Assembly (NCBI GenBank): GCA_000824785.1
Contig: CCNB01000019.1
Span: 67,163-131,162 of the forward strand
Source: Mesorhizobium plurifarium
GTDB lineage: Bacteria; Pseudomonadota; Alphaproteobacteria; Rhizobiales; Rhizobiaceae
DNA: 64,000 nucleotides
Reading direction: 5' to 3'
A model generated the notes under the pieces. That model had not been told where the DNA came from, made no database searches, and saw only the letters and a program-made list of their open reading frames with translations. The translations under genes were made by a program, and so were the position numbers. Shown here one piece after another: positions 1 through 6,746 of this stretch. Every line of letters begins with the position of its first letter. Position 1 is the first letter of the stretch.

Positions 1-1161
1 TCGCGGGTGGAAATCGCCGGTGATTTCCGGCGCGGTTGCGAACTTGTTGCCGACCTGGCGCTGGTCGCGCTTGGGAAGAGGCGGACCGAAATCGAGCAGT
101 CCACCCTCAGGCTTGTCGTCACGGACAACAAGCACTTTGGCGCGAGCCTCCTCGAAGCCACCGGTTCGGCTGCCCATCTTGACCAGTTGAAGATGTACGC
201 GGCCGAGAGAAGGTTCGCCCTCAAACCCGATGGGCTCTACCGTGGGAAAAAGCTCGTCGCGTCAGCGACAGAGGCGGAAATTTACGAAGCGCTGGACCTG
301 CAGTTCATCGAACCTGAACTGCGCGAAGGCAGGGACGAGATTGAGCGGGCAGCGCGGCGGCGACTCCCTACCCTCATTCGGGACGAAGATCTGCGTGGGA
401 TCCTGCATTCTCACACGACCGCGTCCGACGGAACCGAGACGCTTGAAGCAATGGCTGAAGCGACCCGTAGGCGCGGGTTCGAGTATTTCGGTGTCGCTGA
501 CCATTCACAGTCCGCGCACTACGCGGGTGGGCTCACATTGCAGGACATTGCTGAACAACACCGCGAAGCCGATCGGCTGAACAAGAAGTACGGTGGAGAA
601 TTTCGCATACTCAAGGGGATTGAGGCAGACATCCTGGTCGACGGTTCGCTCGACTATCCGGACCAGATCTTGAAGCAGTTCGATTTCGTTGTCGCAAGCG
701 TGCACAGCCGCTTCAGGTTGCCTGAGAAAGAGCAGACGGAACGTATCATTGCGGCAATCGCGAACCCCCTCACGACAATCATCGGCCACATGACCGGTCG
801 CCAGTTGTTGCGTCGTCCCGGCTACGATCTCGACGTCGACAAGGTCCTCAAGGCATGCGCGAAACATGGAGTCGCTGTCGAAATCAACGCGCATCCGTGG
901 CGCCTCGATCTCGACTGGCGGTGGCATCAGAAGGCACTCGACTACGGCTGCATCTTCAGCATCAATCCTGACGCGCATTCAATTCGCGAACTCGACCACG
1001 TGCATTGGGGTGTCGAGATGGCGCGCAAGGGAGGCGTCCCTAGAGATCGAGTTCTCAACGCGATGGGTCTTGCGGCCCTCCTTGCGCATCTTTCACAGCG
1101 CAAGTTTACGTCAAAGACCGGCGGCAAGCGCCGCTCTCCGGCGCGGAAAGCTGCCGCATGA
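1..1161 (+). CDS. polX: PolX-family DNA polymerase/PHP phosphoesterase, 3' part
   Basis: The frame is open from the first base and has no convincing start, so the gene begins left of the window. The first residues (E-I-A-G-D-F-R-R) match the end of the polymerase-beta-like nucleotidyltransferase core of bacterial family X polymerases, where E-I-A-G-S-x-R-R is usual. From about residue 130 a PHP domain follows: H-S-H-T-T-A-S-D-G, then V-A-D-H-S, a buried G-I-E-A-D-I, an S-V-H-S segment and a late N-P-D-A-H-S. These His/Asp residues are the metal ligands of PHP phosphoesterases. PolX enzymes fill short gaps in DNA repair and the PHP domain provides 3'-5' exonuclease activity. The tail is Lys/Arg rich. 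About 190 residues of the usual 570-580 should lie upstream. Confidence 0.9.
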   Translation, partial: SRVEIAGDFRRGCELVADLALVALGKRRTEIEQSTLRLVVTDNKHFGASLLEATGSAAHLDQLKMYAAERRFALKPDGLYRGKKLVASATEAEIYEALDLQFIEPELREGRDEIERAARRRLPTLIRDEDLRGILHSHTTASDGTETLEAMAEATRRRGFEYFGVADHSQSAHYAGGLTLQDIAEQHREADRLNKKYGGEFRILKGIEADILVDGSLDYPDQILKQFDFVVASVHSRFRLPEKEQTERIIAAIANPLTTIIGHMTGRQLLRRPGYDLDVDKVLKACAKHGVAVEINAHPWRLDLDWRWHQKALDYGCIFSINPDAHSIRELDHVHWGVEMARKGGVPRDRVLNAMGLAALLAHLSQRKFTSKTGGKRRSPARKAAA

Positions 1162-1380
1162 AGGTCGAGTTCCTGTCGGCTTATGGGTTTCGGGCGAGCC
1201 GCTGCCCGCTGGCGCCGTCAACGATGGCGGCTGCAGCGGTAGCGGTTGTTTTCAGGGCCGCCTGCCTCTTGGAGCCTCCCGACGGGGGAATATTCCCGTA
1301 CCGCCGTCCGAGGCGGATTTCTCGCTTCTAAGGAAAACCCTGCGTCGCCGCAGCATTCCTAACGCCGTGGATATCAATAA

Positions 1381-1572
1381 TCAGGCTTTGTCGACGAGGT
1401 TCTTCACCGCGTCTTTGACCTGACCTTTCGCGACCTGGGCCTTGCCCTTGGTTTCCTGGACTTTGCCCTTGGCCTGTTCCTCGTGGTTGTCCACGGCATT
1501 GCCCACGGCCTGGCGCGCCTTTCCAGCGACCTCGTTGCCCTTGCCCTTAATCTTGTCTGACGTGCTTCCCAT
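1381..1572 (-). CDS. CsbD-family stress protein
   Basis: This 63-residue protein starts M-G-S-T-S-D-K-I-K-G-K-G-N-E and is built of K-G-K, Q-A-K-G-K and A-K-G-Q repeats, the typical CsbD pattern. It is small, highly charged, probably disordered and cytoplasmic, and related proteins are general-stress induced. A longer frame starts at 1629, but the ATG at 1572 has an AAGGAG ribosome site about 7 bases upstream and matches the family's N-terminus, so I chose it. A GGAAC lies on the minus strand at about 1633-1637, but the matching -10 half is poor (GATT), so stress-sigma control of this copy is only suggested. It neighbours a PRC-barrel gene with a clear stress promoter. Confidence 0.85.
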   Translation of the reverse strand: MGSTSDKIKGKGNEVAGKARQAVGNAVDNHEEQAKGKVQETKGKAQVAKGQVKDAVKNLVDKA

Positions 1573-2045
1573 GACGAGCTCCTTCTTGGATCCGGGCTTC
1601 ACTGCGCAAGAGAATCTACTAATCAGCAATTGGTTCCAGTTCAGAAGACCGCGCCGAGGGCGACAGCGGTGGTGTAAGCCGGAACGAACGAGCTCCGTTT
1701 ACTCTGAGGAGTCGCTGCCCAAAGAACGATCGCCGCCACTCTCTTCAGTAGTGGACAGGGTTTGGCCACGTGCCACCGAATTGGGTCCCGACACCTCAGA
1801 ACAGATTGCTAGGCGACCCGTCGGTTTGCACATGGAGGACAAAGCGATCGCCTCGCGGGTGCATAAAATTCGGCTCCGCCGCTATTCTGATTTCAGATCG
1901 TGCAACTGATCGGCATGAGCCTTCGGTCTTGCACAGTTGCGACCATAGACCCATTCCCGGAACGTAAGGCCAACCGCTCCGTTGGTCGAAATGACGTCGG
2001 CAGCGACCGATGCTCAGTCAACCAGGCAACAGGAGGAATTCACCA
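1573..2045. other. Intergenic region between csbD-like and PRC-barrel genes
   Basis: This divergent region of about 470 bases holds the upstream sequences of both flanking genes. The only strong element is the EcfG-type promoter at 1959-1983. Short frames inside it have no ribosome site or family resemblance. Confidence 0.5.
1959..1983 (+). promoter_or_regulatory. EcfG-type (general stress response) promoter
   Basis: GGAAC at 1959-1963 and CGTT at 1980-1983 are separated by exactly 16 bases. This matches the alphaproteobacterial EcfG sigma factor consensus (GGAAC-N16/17-CGTT). The element lies about 60 bases before the PRC-barrel start at 2046, a sensible distance for a short leader. Confidence 0.75.
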
Positions 2046-2900
2046 ATGATCCGCAAGGTACTAGCTACGGCCGCCACGGCTGCTCTCATGTCGACAGCGC
2101 TCTGCATGGCGGGTGCTTACGCCGCGAATGCCAGCAAGCCCGCTACCCAGACGCAGGTTGTGGCCCCGGTTACCGATGGCAAGCTCGTCTCCAAGATCAT
2201 GGGCGCCGCGGTCTATGGCAGCAACGCCGATGATGCGACCAAGATCGGCGACGTCAAAGACATTGTCCTGGACAAGGACGGGAACGCCAAATTCGTCGTC
2301 ATTGGCGTCGGCGGTTTCCTTGGCGTGGGCGAAAAGAACGTCGCCTACGATTTCAGCCAGCTCGAATGGGTCAACAAGAAAGGCGATCGCTGGTTGGTGG
2401 CAAAGACGACCAAGGATGAGCTCAAAGCTCAGCCCAATTTTGATACGAAGCCTTACGATACCGTGGCAACCTCGACGACCCAGCCGGCTAACAGCACGGC
2501 GGACACCCAAGCGGCTAATACCGAAACCGATACGACTGCGACGGCCTCGATCGATAAGACGACCTTGACCCAAATGCCGTCAGACAAAATCAGTGCGGCA
2601 AATCTGATCGGAACCAACGTCTATGGCGCAGATGATGCGAAGGTCGGGGAGATCGGCGATGTTATCCTGACGGGCGACAAGAAGGTCGACTCGGTAATCG
2701 TTGACGTAGGAGGCTTTCTGGGCATTGGCGAAAAGAAGGTCGCCGTCGGTATGGAAAACCTCAAGTTCATGATCGACAAGAACGGTAACCGCTACCTCTA
2801 TACAAACTTCACCAAGGACCAGTTGGAGGCGCAGACTGCCTACGACAAGGCAACTTACGCCCAGAACCGCGACAAGCAGCGGATCATCGTCAATAAGTAA
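2046..2900 (+). CDS. Exported protein with two PRC-barrel domains
   Basis: A 284-residue protein. Residues 1-27 form a Sec-type signal peptide (basic start, Ala/Leu-rich core, A-Y-A-A cleavage region), so the product is periplasmic or envelope-bound. Two PRC-barrel domains lie at about 46-125 and 180-265, each containing V-G-G-F-L-G-[VI]-G-E-K, joined by a Thr/Ala/Asp-rich linker at about 136-172. The repeat points to internal duplication. PRC-barrels are small beta folds used in protein or RNA contacts, and exported versions are common in rhizobial stress regulons. The ATG at 2046 follows AGGAGG by 8 bases; an upstream in-frame ATG at 2010 would spoil the signal peptide. An EcfG-type promoter precedes it and a terminator follows. 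Confidence 0.88.
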   Translation: MIRKVLATAATAALMSTALCMAGAYAANASKPATQTQVVAPVTDGKLVSKIMGAAVYGSNADDATKIGDVKDIVLDKDGNAKFVVIGVGGFLGVGEKNVAYDFSQLEWVNKKGDRWLVAKTTKDELKAQPNFDTKPYDTVATSTTQPANSTADTQAANTETDTTATASIDKTTLTQMPSDKISAANLIGTNVYGADDAKVGEIGDVILTGDKKVDSVIVDVGGFLGIGEKKVAVGMENLKFMIDKNGNRYLYTNFTKDQLEAQTAYDKATYAQNRDKQRIIVNK

Positions 2901-2912
2901 AGAACTGCCCGG

Positions 2913-2940
2913 AGCGCTCGCCTTTTAGGGCGGGCGCTTT
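2913..2940 (+). terminator. Rho-independent terminator
   Basis: A 10-bp stem (arms 2913-2922 and 2929-2938, one G-T pair) with a 6-base loop TTTTAG starts 13 bases after the PRC-barrel stop. The following T run is short (TTT). Confidence 0.65.
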
Positions 2941-2965
2941 GGCTATCAGCAGACAGGAGCGGGTC

Positions 2966-3454
2966 TTGAAATTAGCCGACGAGGTCCGTCATAGCTCTGA
3001 AGACATCAGCGACCTGGTTCTGTCTGATGTCATTTCCGCGCTTCATCGGCGAGTGAAGGTCAGCCACGACTTCGATATCCCCTACATTGCTGGATACAGC
3101 AAGGATGCATCGACGGTTTACATCGATCGCCACCTGCCGCGCACCATCCGGTGGAGGGGCAAGGACGTACGGCTCGAACCGTTTCTGGTGTGCCACGAAA
3201 TCGTTGAAAAAACTCTCCTGGACGAGTTGCGGCTGCATTATCTGCACGCCCATCAAATCGCCTCGCGCATCGAAAGAGACGCGGTCAGGGAGGCTGGCCT
3301 GACCTGGCGGCACTATCAAAGCGTTATCAAGGGGCACGAGAAAGCGATCGATGAGGAACAGCTGCGTCGCGTGCCAGGGGATCTGGATATCACCCCTTAC
3401 AAAGATCTGAAGGATTACCCCTTGCTCCAACGACTGGTCCAAGCATCGCACTAG
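2966..3454 (+). CDS. Uncharacterised protein with a zincin-like HExxE segment
   Basis: I do not recognise a named family. The 162-residue protein is soluble with no signal peptide or membrane segment. Residues 76-81 read C-H-E-I-V-E and are followed by a His-rich helix (H-Y-L-H-A-H-Q-I-A), loosely like the metal-binding helix of small zincin proteases, but a full metal site cannot be assigned. It also contains I-A-G-Y-S-K-D and Y-I-D-R-H-L-P. The TTG at 2966 is preceded by AGGAG with 6 bases between and is preferred to a TTG at 2939 that falls inside the terminator. The gene follows the stress genes and precedes another unknown gene with a stress promoter. Confidence 0.7.
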   Translation: MKLADEVRHSSEDISDLVLSDVISALHRRVKVSHDFDIPYIAGYSKDASTVYIDRHLPRTIRWRGKDVRLEPFLVCHEIVEKTLLDELRLHYLHAHQIASRIERDAVREAGLTWRHYQSVIKGHEKAIDEEQLRRVPGDLDITPYKDLKDYPLLQRLVQASH

Positions 3455-3527
3455 CATGCTGCTGGATGGTCTGAGACGCCAGGATATTGGGGTCAATGGA
3501 GGGGCGGCGGCAAATTTTTCCGGCCAC

Positions 3528-3552
3528 GGAACTTCCTGACCCATTGGAGGTT
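3528..3552 (+). promoter_or_regulatory. Probable EcfG-type promoter
   Basis: GGAAC at 3528-3532 and GGTT at 3549-3552 are separated by 16 bases, one mismatch from the EcfG consensus and with the same spacing as the element at 1959. The next gene starts at 3631. Confidence 0.55.
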
Positions 3553-3630
3553 CGCATGCATAGGGACGACAGAGGCCCATTCCGACCTGTGCATTATGCA
3601 GGCAGAGCGCCTCGCCAACAGGAGACGGCC

Positions 3631-4095
3631 ATGAAACATCAGACAATCGAAGAACTGCATGAGGTCGCGGAAGTCGCGGCATCGCTTCCGGCTATGACAC
3701 GCCCTCAGCGCTTGGAACATTGGGCAAGGCTGCTCGAGCAAAATCCCGAACAGTGCCTCGCCGCTTTCCCAGGGACGGAATACATGACCTTGGATGCGCG
3801 CGACAAAGCCCAGTCGCTGGGCTCCGCGCTCAGCATCGCTTTCGCCGATCCGATGCTGCGCGCGGAAGGCCTGAAAAACGACACGTATGGCGAAGCCAAG
3901 CGCTTCTTCGAGCTAACAGACTGGCAGTTGCACGCCATTGTTTGCCATTGCCATGTCGGCGGGACGATGAAAGCCGGATGGGCTGCTGCTCAAGTCCGCT
4001 CTGCAATCGGCAAGGAGGGCAAGCTCTTCAGCAAGTTGCGCGAAGCGATCTCTCATTGGCCGGCATTCGGCATGTTGACGCATGCGAGAGAGTAA
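3631..4095 (+). CDS. Uncharacterised 154-residue protein
   Basis: The product is soluble, mixed helical, with no signal peptide. It begins M-K-H-Q-T-I-E-E-L-H-E-V and contains R-L-E-H-W-A-R-L-L-E, and later I-V-C-H-C-H-V-G-G-T-M-K. I do not recognise the family; close relatives are probably confined to Rhizobiales. The frame extends upstream to 3487, but the ATG at 3631 directly follows GGAGACGGCC, a good ribosome site, and the upstream part overlaps the promoter-like element at 3528-3552. That promoter suggests it belongs to the stress module. Confidence 0.7.
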   Translation: MKHQTIEELHEVAEVAASLPAMTRPQRLEHWARLLEQNPEQCLAAFPGTEYMTLDARDKAQSLGSALSIAFADPMLRAEGLKNDTYGEAKRFFELTDWQLHAIVCHCHVGGTMKAGWAAAQVRSAIGKEGKLFSKLREAISHWPAFGMLTHARE

Positions 4096-4488
4096 AACGC
4101 GCGCGAGGGAGCCAACCTCCAACGGTCAGTCCGCCGAACAGATATTTCGAACGCGATCGGTGAATTGTGACAATAACGGGCGACACTGGCGAATATGTCA
4201 TCGCGTCGCCCGTTTCATCTCACCGCTGCCGAAGGCCGGCAGGTGGATTACGCGCGGCTTCGGTAATCTTGCTCCCGCACAGACGTCTCAAGCAACGAGC
4301 TTAGGGATCGGTGTTCGTCAAGGGGGTGATTGGAATGTATCCGGTGCACATAATGCGGCCTCGCCCAGACACATCATCGCAAGGCTTTGCGCGGCGTCGA
4401 AGTCAAAGTCCGCGACGGGGCGACAAACACCTGGAAGCTGATCGGCAGCTACCGCCACGGCATCTACGAAACCGAAGTCTGACGGCAC
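4096..4488. other. Intergenic region left of the mobile-element block
   Basis: It contains the hairpin at 4175-4214. Its right half (about 4378-4482, plus strand) is open with no start codon and ends with TGA just before the DUF2493 gene. That could be the tail of a lost gene, but I recognise no family. This is a likely left junction zone of the 4.5-14.6 kb block. Confidence 0.35.
4175..4214. terminator. Long hairpin, probable bidirectional terminator
   Basis: A perfect 10-bp stem (AACGGGCGAC at 4175-4184 and its complement at 4205-4214) encloses a 20-base loop. It lies 80 bases after the stop of the gene at 3631. There is no strong T run, so termination is inferred. Confidence 0.45.
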
Positions 4489-5412
4489 TCATGTGCCGCC
4501 GGATTTCCAAACCGGGATGCCGAGCTTCTTGGCCTTGTCGGCGAGATTGTCTTGGATGCCAGTGCCGGGGAAGTGCATTACCCCCTTCGGCACGATCTCA
4601 AGGATCTCGTCGTTGCGCTTGAACGGCGCGGCCCGGCCGTGCTTCGTCCAGTCAGGCGCGAAGCCGATCTGCGGGACGTTGCGGTTCTTCGCCCAGAGCG
4701 AGGCGATCTTCTCGGCGCCCTTCGGCGATTTGCCGTGGACCAGCACCATGTCGGGATGCTTTTCGTGGACCTGGTCGAGCTTGGCCCAGATCAGCCGGTG
4801 GTCGTCATAGTCCAGTCCGCCGGTGACGACGATCTTCGGGCCTGGCGGCACGAGCACCTCCTGCTCGGCGCGCTTCTTTGCCATCAGGAAATCGCGGCTG
4901 TCGATCATCGCCGAGGTCAGATTGCGATGGTTGACCTTCGATCCGCTGCGCGGGAGCCAGGACTTGCCGACATGGCGCTCGTAGTGCTCGGCGGCCTGGT
5001 CGCGCATCAGCTCGAAGGCGTTCTGCCGCTCGATCAGCGTCATGCCCTCGGCGATCAGGCGCTCCAGTTCGACCGACCTCACCTCACTGCCGTCCTGTTC
5101 GCGCTGCGCCCGCTTCTGGGCCTGCTCGTTGTCGTCCAGTTCCCGGCCGATCCGGTGGGTTGCGCGGTGAAAGACGTTGACGGTCGACCAGAGAAGATCG
5201 TCGAGGTCGGGTTCGAGGCGCGTGTCCTCCAGAGCGCCGACCAGGGTGTCGAAGATGTTCGCGACGGCGCCCGCGACCTGGTTGCCGTCGGGCAGAAGCC
5301 GCTGGTCGGGCTCGTCGGCGAAGGGGCGGTAGCCGTGGAGCTGGAGTTCGTTGAAGACATGGTCGATGGGTGAGGATTCGTGGTGCGGTTCGTAGTCGTC
5401 GTGATCGCGCAT
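4489..5412 (-). CDS. DUF2493-domain (SLOG-like) protein of mobile elements
   Basis: A 307-residue protein of the family often found with parB, ardC and Toprim genes on rhizobial plasmids and integrative elements. The N-terminal half (about 1-185) is helical and carries I-G-R-E-L-D-D-N-E-Q and R-S-V-E-L-E-R-L-I. The C-terminal DUF2493 domain (about 191-300) starts with a G-P-K-I-V-V-T-G-G strand-loop, then D-M-V-L-V-H-G-x-S-P-K-G-A-E and F-P-G-T-G-I, a Rossmann-like nucleotide-binding pattern of the SLOG/YspA group. The biochemical role is unknown. The ATG at 5412 has GGAG 6 bases upstream; an earlier in-frame ATG at 5454 has no ribosome site. It is last in a minus-strand run from ardC, separated from the Toprim gene by about 300 bases holding a large inverted repeat. 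Confidence 0.82.
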   Translation of the reverse strand: MRDHDDYEPHHESSPIDHVFNELQLHGYRPFADEPDQRLLPDGNQVAGAVANIFDTLVGALEDTRLEPDLDDLLWSTVNVFHRATHRIGRELDDNEQAQKRAQREQDGSEVRSVELERLIAEGMTLIERQNAFELMRDQAAEHYERHVGKSWLPRSGSKVNHRNLTSAMIDSRDFLMAKKRAEQEVLVPPGPKIVVTGGLDYDDHRLIWAKLDQVHEKHPDMVLVHGKSPKGAEKIASLWAKNRNVPQIGFAPDWTKHGRAAPFKRNDEILEIVPKGVMHFPGTGIQDNLADKAKKLGIPVWKSGGT

Positions 5413-5519
5413 GGGATGCTCCGTCGGTTGGACCGCGACCGTCGCGGCCTTCATGGCGACGAAGCCCACAGGCCGGACGGCCGGGCACCCGGAGCGCGAG
5501 CGCAGGGCTCGATGGCTAA

Positions 5520-5581
5520 GGCCGGCTATTTTGCCTCGCGATGGAAAGCGGCCTTCAGGCCGCGCCGGAAAATAGCCGGCC
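5520..5581. repeat. Nested inverted repeat (13-bp outer, 6-bp inner stem)
   Basis: The outer arms are perfect 13-mers: GGCCGGCTATTTT at 5520-5532 and its reverse complement at 5569-5581. Inside, GCGGCC-TTCA-GGCCGC (5548-5563) makes a second perfect hairpin with a tetraloop. The element sits in the 296-base gap between the Toprim gene and the DUF2493 start. On the minus strand it could be a terminator, a leader structure or a protein-binding or nicking site of the mobile element; the sequence alone does not decide. Confidence 0.75.
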
Positions 5582-5708
5582 GCCGCCATTGCCCGGCTGG
5601 CCGGCTTGTGCGCCGATCGCCCTCTCGAAGGCCGAGGCGCGGCCCCCTCCGACGGATTGAAGCATCCGCCGAGCACGGCGGCAAACCGTAGGCCCGCCCG
5701 CCTGCCGG

Positions 5709-6746
5709 TTATGCCGCAAACGCCATGAAGCGAGCGACGTCCTGCGGGGCGACCTGCAACCGGGCTTCGATACGCAGCGCGTTCAGGCCGAGGGTGCGGA
5801 GATCCTCGTTGAAGTCGCTTGAGGCCGGCGAGATGACGATCGCCTCGATCCCGGCCGCGTTGGCCCGTTCGATCAGGGTATCGCGCGCCCCGTCACCGGC
5901 CGGGTCGTTATCCCGGACGATGTAGAGCCGCCGCAATGTGTCGGGAAACAGGATTGCGGCGAGATGCGCCGCGGAGAGCGCCGCCAGCATCGGCATGTCG
6001 GGAAGAACCTGCCGGAGCGACAGGACGGTCTCGATGCCTTCGCCGGCCGCCATCACCTCGCCGCCAATGCCGAAGCGCACAGCGTTGCCGAGAAGATCGC
6101 CCATCGCCCGCCTCGGCGTGTCGATCGGCGCCTTGTCGCGGCGGCGGGGATCGAGCCAGGTGCGATGCGCCCCGGTGATCTTGCCGTCGAGGTCGGTGAC
6201 GGCCGCGATCATCGCCGGCCACGTCTCGGTCGGCGAATGCTCGTCGGGGCGGTAGTAGCAGCACGGGTGGAAATGCAGGTTTCCGGTTCCGCGTAAATCC
6301 GTAATGTCGCGTTCCCGTAAATACGCCTGTACGAGCGTGCCGTAGATGGGTTGCGACATGCGAACCAGCCGGCGGGCCGCTTCGGGCGAGCCATGCGGCG
6401 CGGGATTCTGACGCTGCTGCTGGCGCGCTTCCGGTTCGGGTGGCGCCATGCTGAGGAAGCTCCGGGCCTCGTCAACGACGTCCTTGAAGTCGACCAGGCC
6501 GCAGCTTTCGCGGATGACGTCGAGGAGATCGCCATGCTCGCCGGTCGCCGCGTCATTCCATTTGCCGGCTGGACGCTTCGGCGTGTCCTTGAGCCGGACA
6601 TACATCGAGCGACCGGGCGTGTTGCGCACGTCGCCGACCAGCCAGTAACGACCTTCGCGTCGTCCGCTGGAGAGGTAGTACCGGCACACCGCCTCGGCCT
6701 GCCGGCCGAGACTGTGCGCGAGATCGGAGGCGTCCTGACGTGTCAT
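5709..6746 (-). CDS. Toprim-domain protein (DUF7146/primase-like)
   Basis: A 345-residue protein. The N-terminal part (about 1-110) resembles the zinc-ribbon-like DUF7146 region of mobile-element primase/helicase proteins, here with W-N-D-A-A-T-G-E-H-G-D. The C-terminal part is a Toprim domain: G-E-G-I-E-T at about 235-240 supplies the catalytic Glu, and R-D-N-D-P-A-G at about 278-284 supplies the D-x-D metal ligands, as in DnaG-type primases and topoisomerases. No separate polymerase or helicase domain is present. The ATG at 6746 shares one base with the stop codon of the upstream methylase/helicase gene (TGATG), implying translational coupling. The role is likely in element replication or processing. 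Confidence 0.85.
   Translation of the reverse strand: MTRQDASDLAHSLGRQAEAVCRYYLSSGRREGRYWLVGDVRNTPGRSMYVRLKDTPKRPAGKWNDAATGEHGDLLDVIRESCGLVDFKDVVDEARSFLSMAPPEPEARQQQRQNPAPHGSPEAARRLVRMSQPIYGTLVQAYLRERDITDLRGTGNLHFHPCCYYRPDEHSPTETWPAMIAAVTDLDGKITGAHRTWLDPRRRDKAPIDTPRRAMGDLLGNAVRFGIGGEVMAAGEGIETVLSLRQVLPDMPMLAALSAAHLAAILFPDTLRRLYIVRDNDPAGDGARDTLIERANAAGIEAIVISPASSDFNEDLRTLGLNALRIEARLQVAPQDVARFMAFAA

Noticed and set aside
1613..1637. EcfG promoter for the csbD-like gene on the minus strand
   Set aside because: GGAAC is present, but at 16 bases the -10 half reads GATT and at 17 bases ATTC, two or more mismatches from CGTT.
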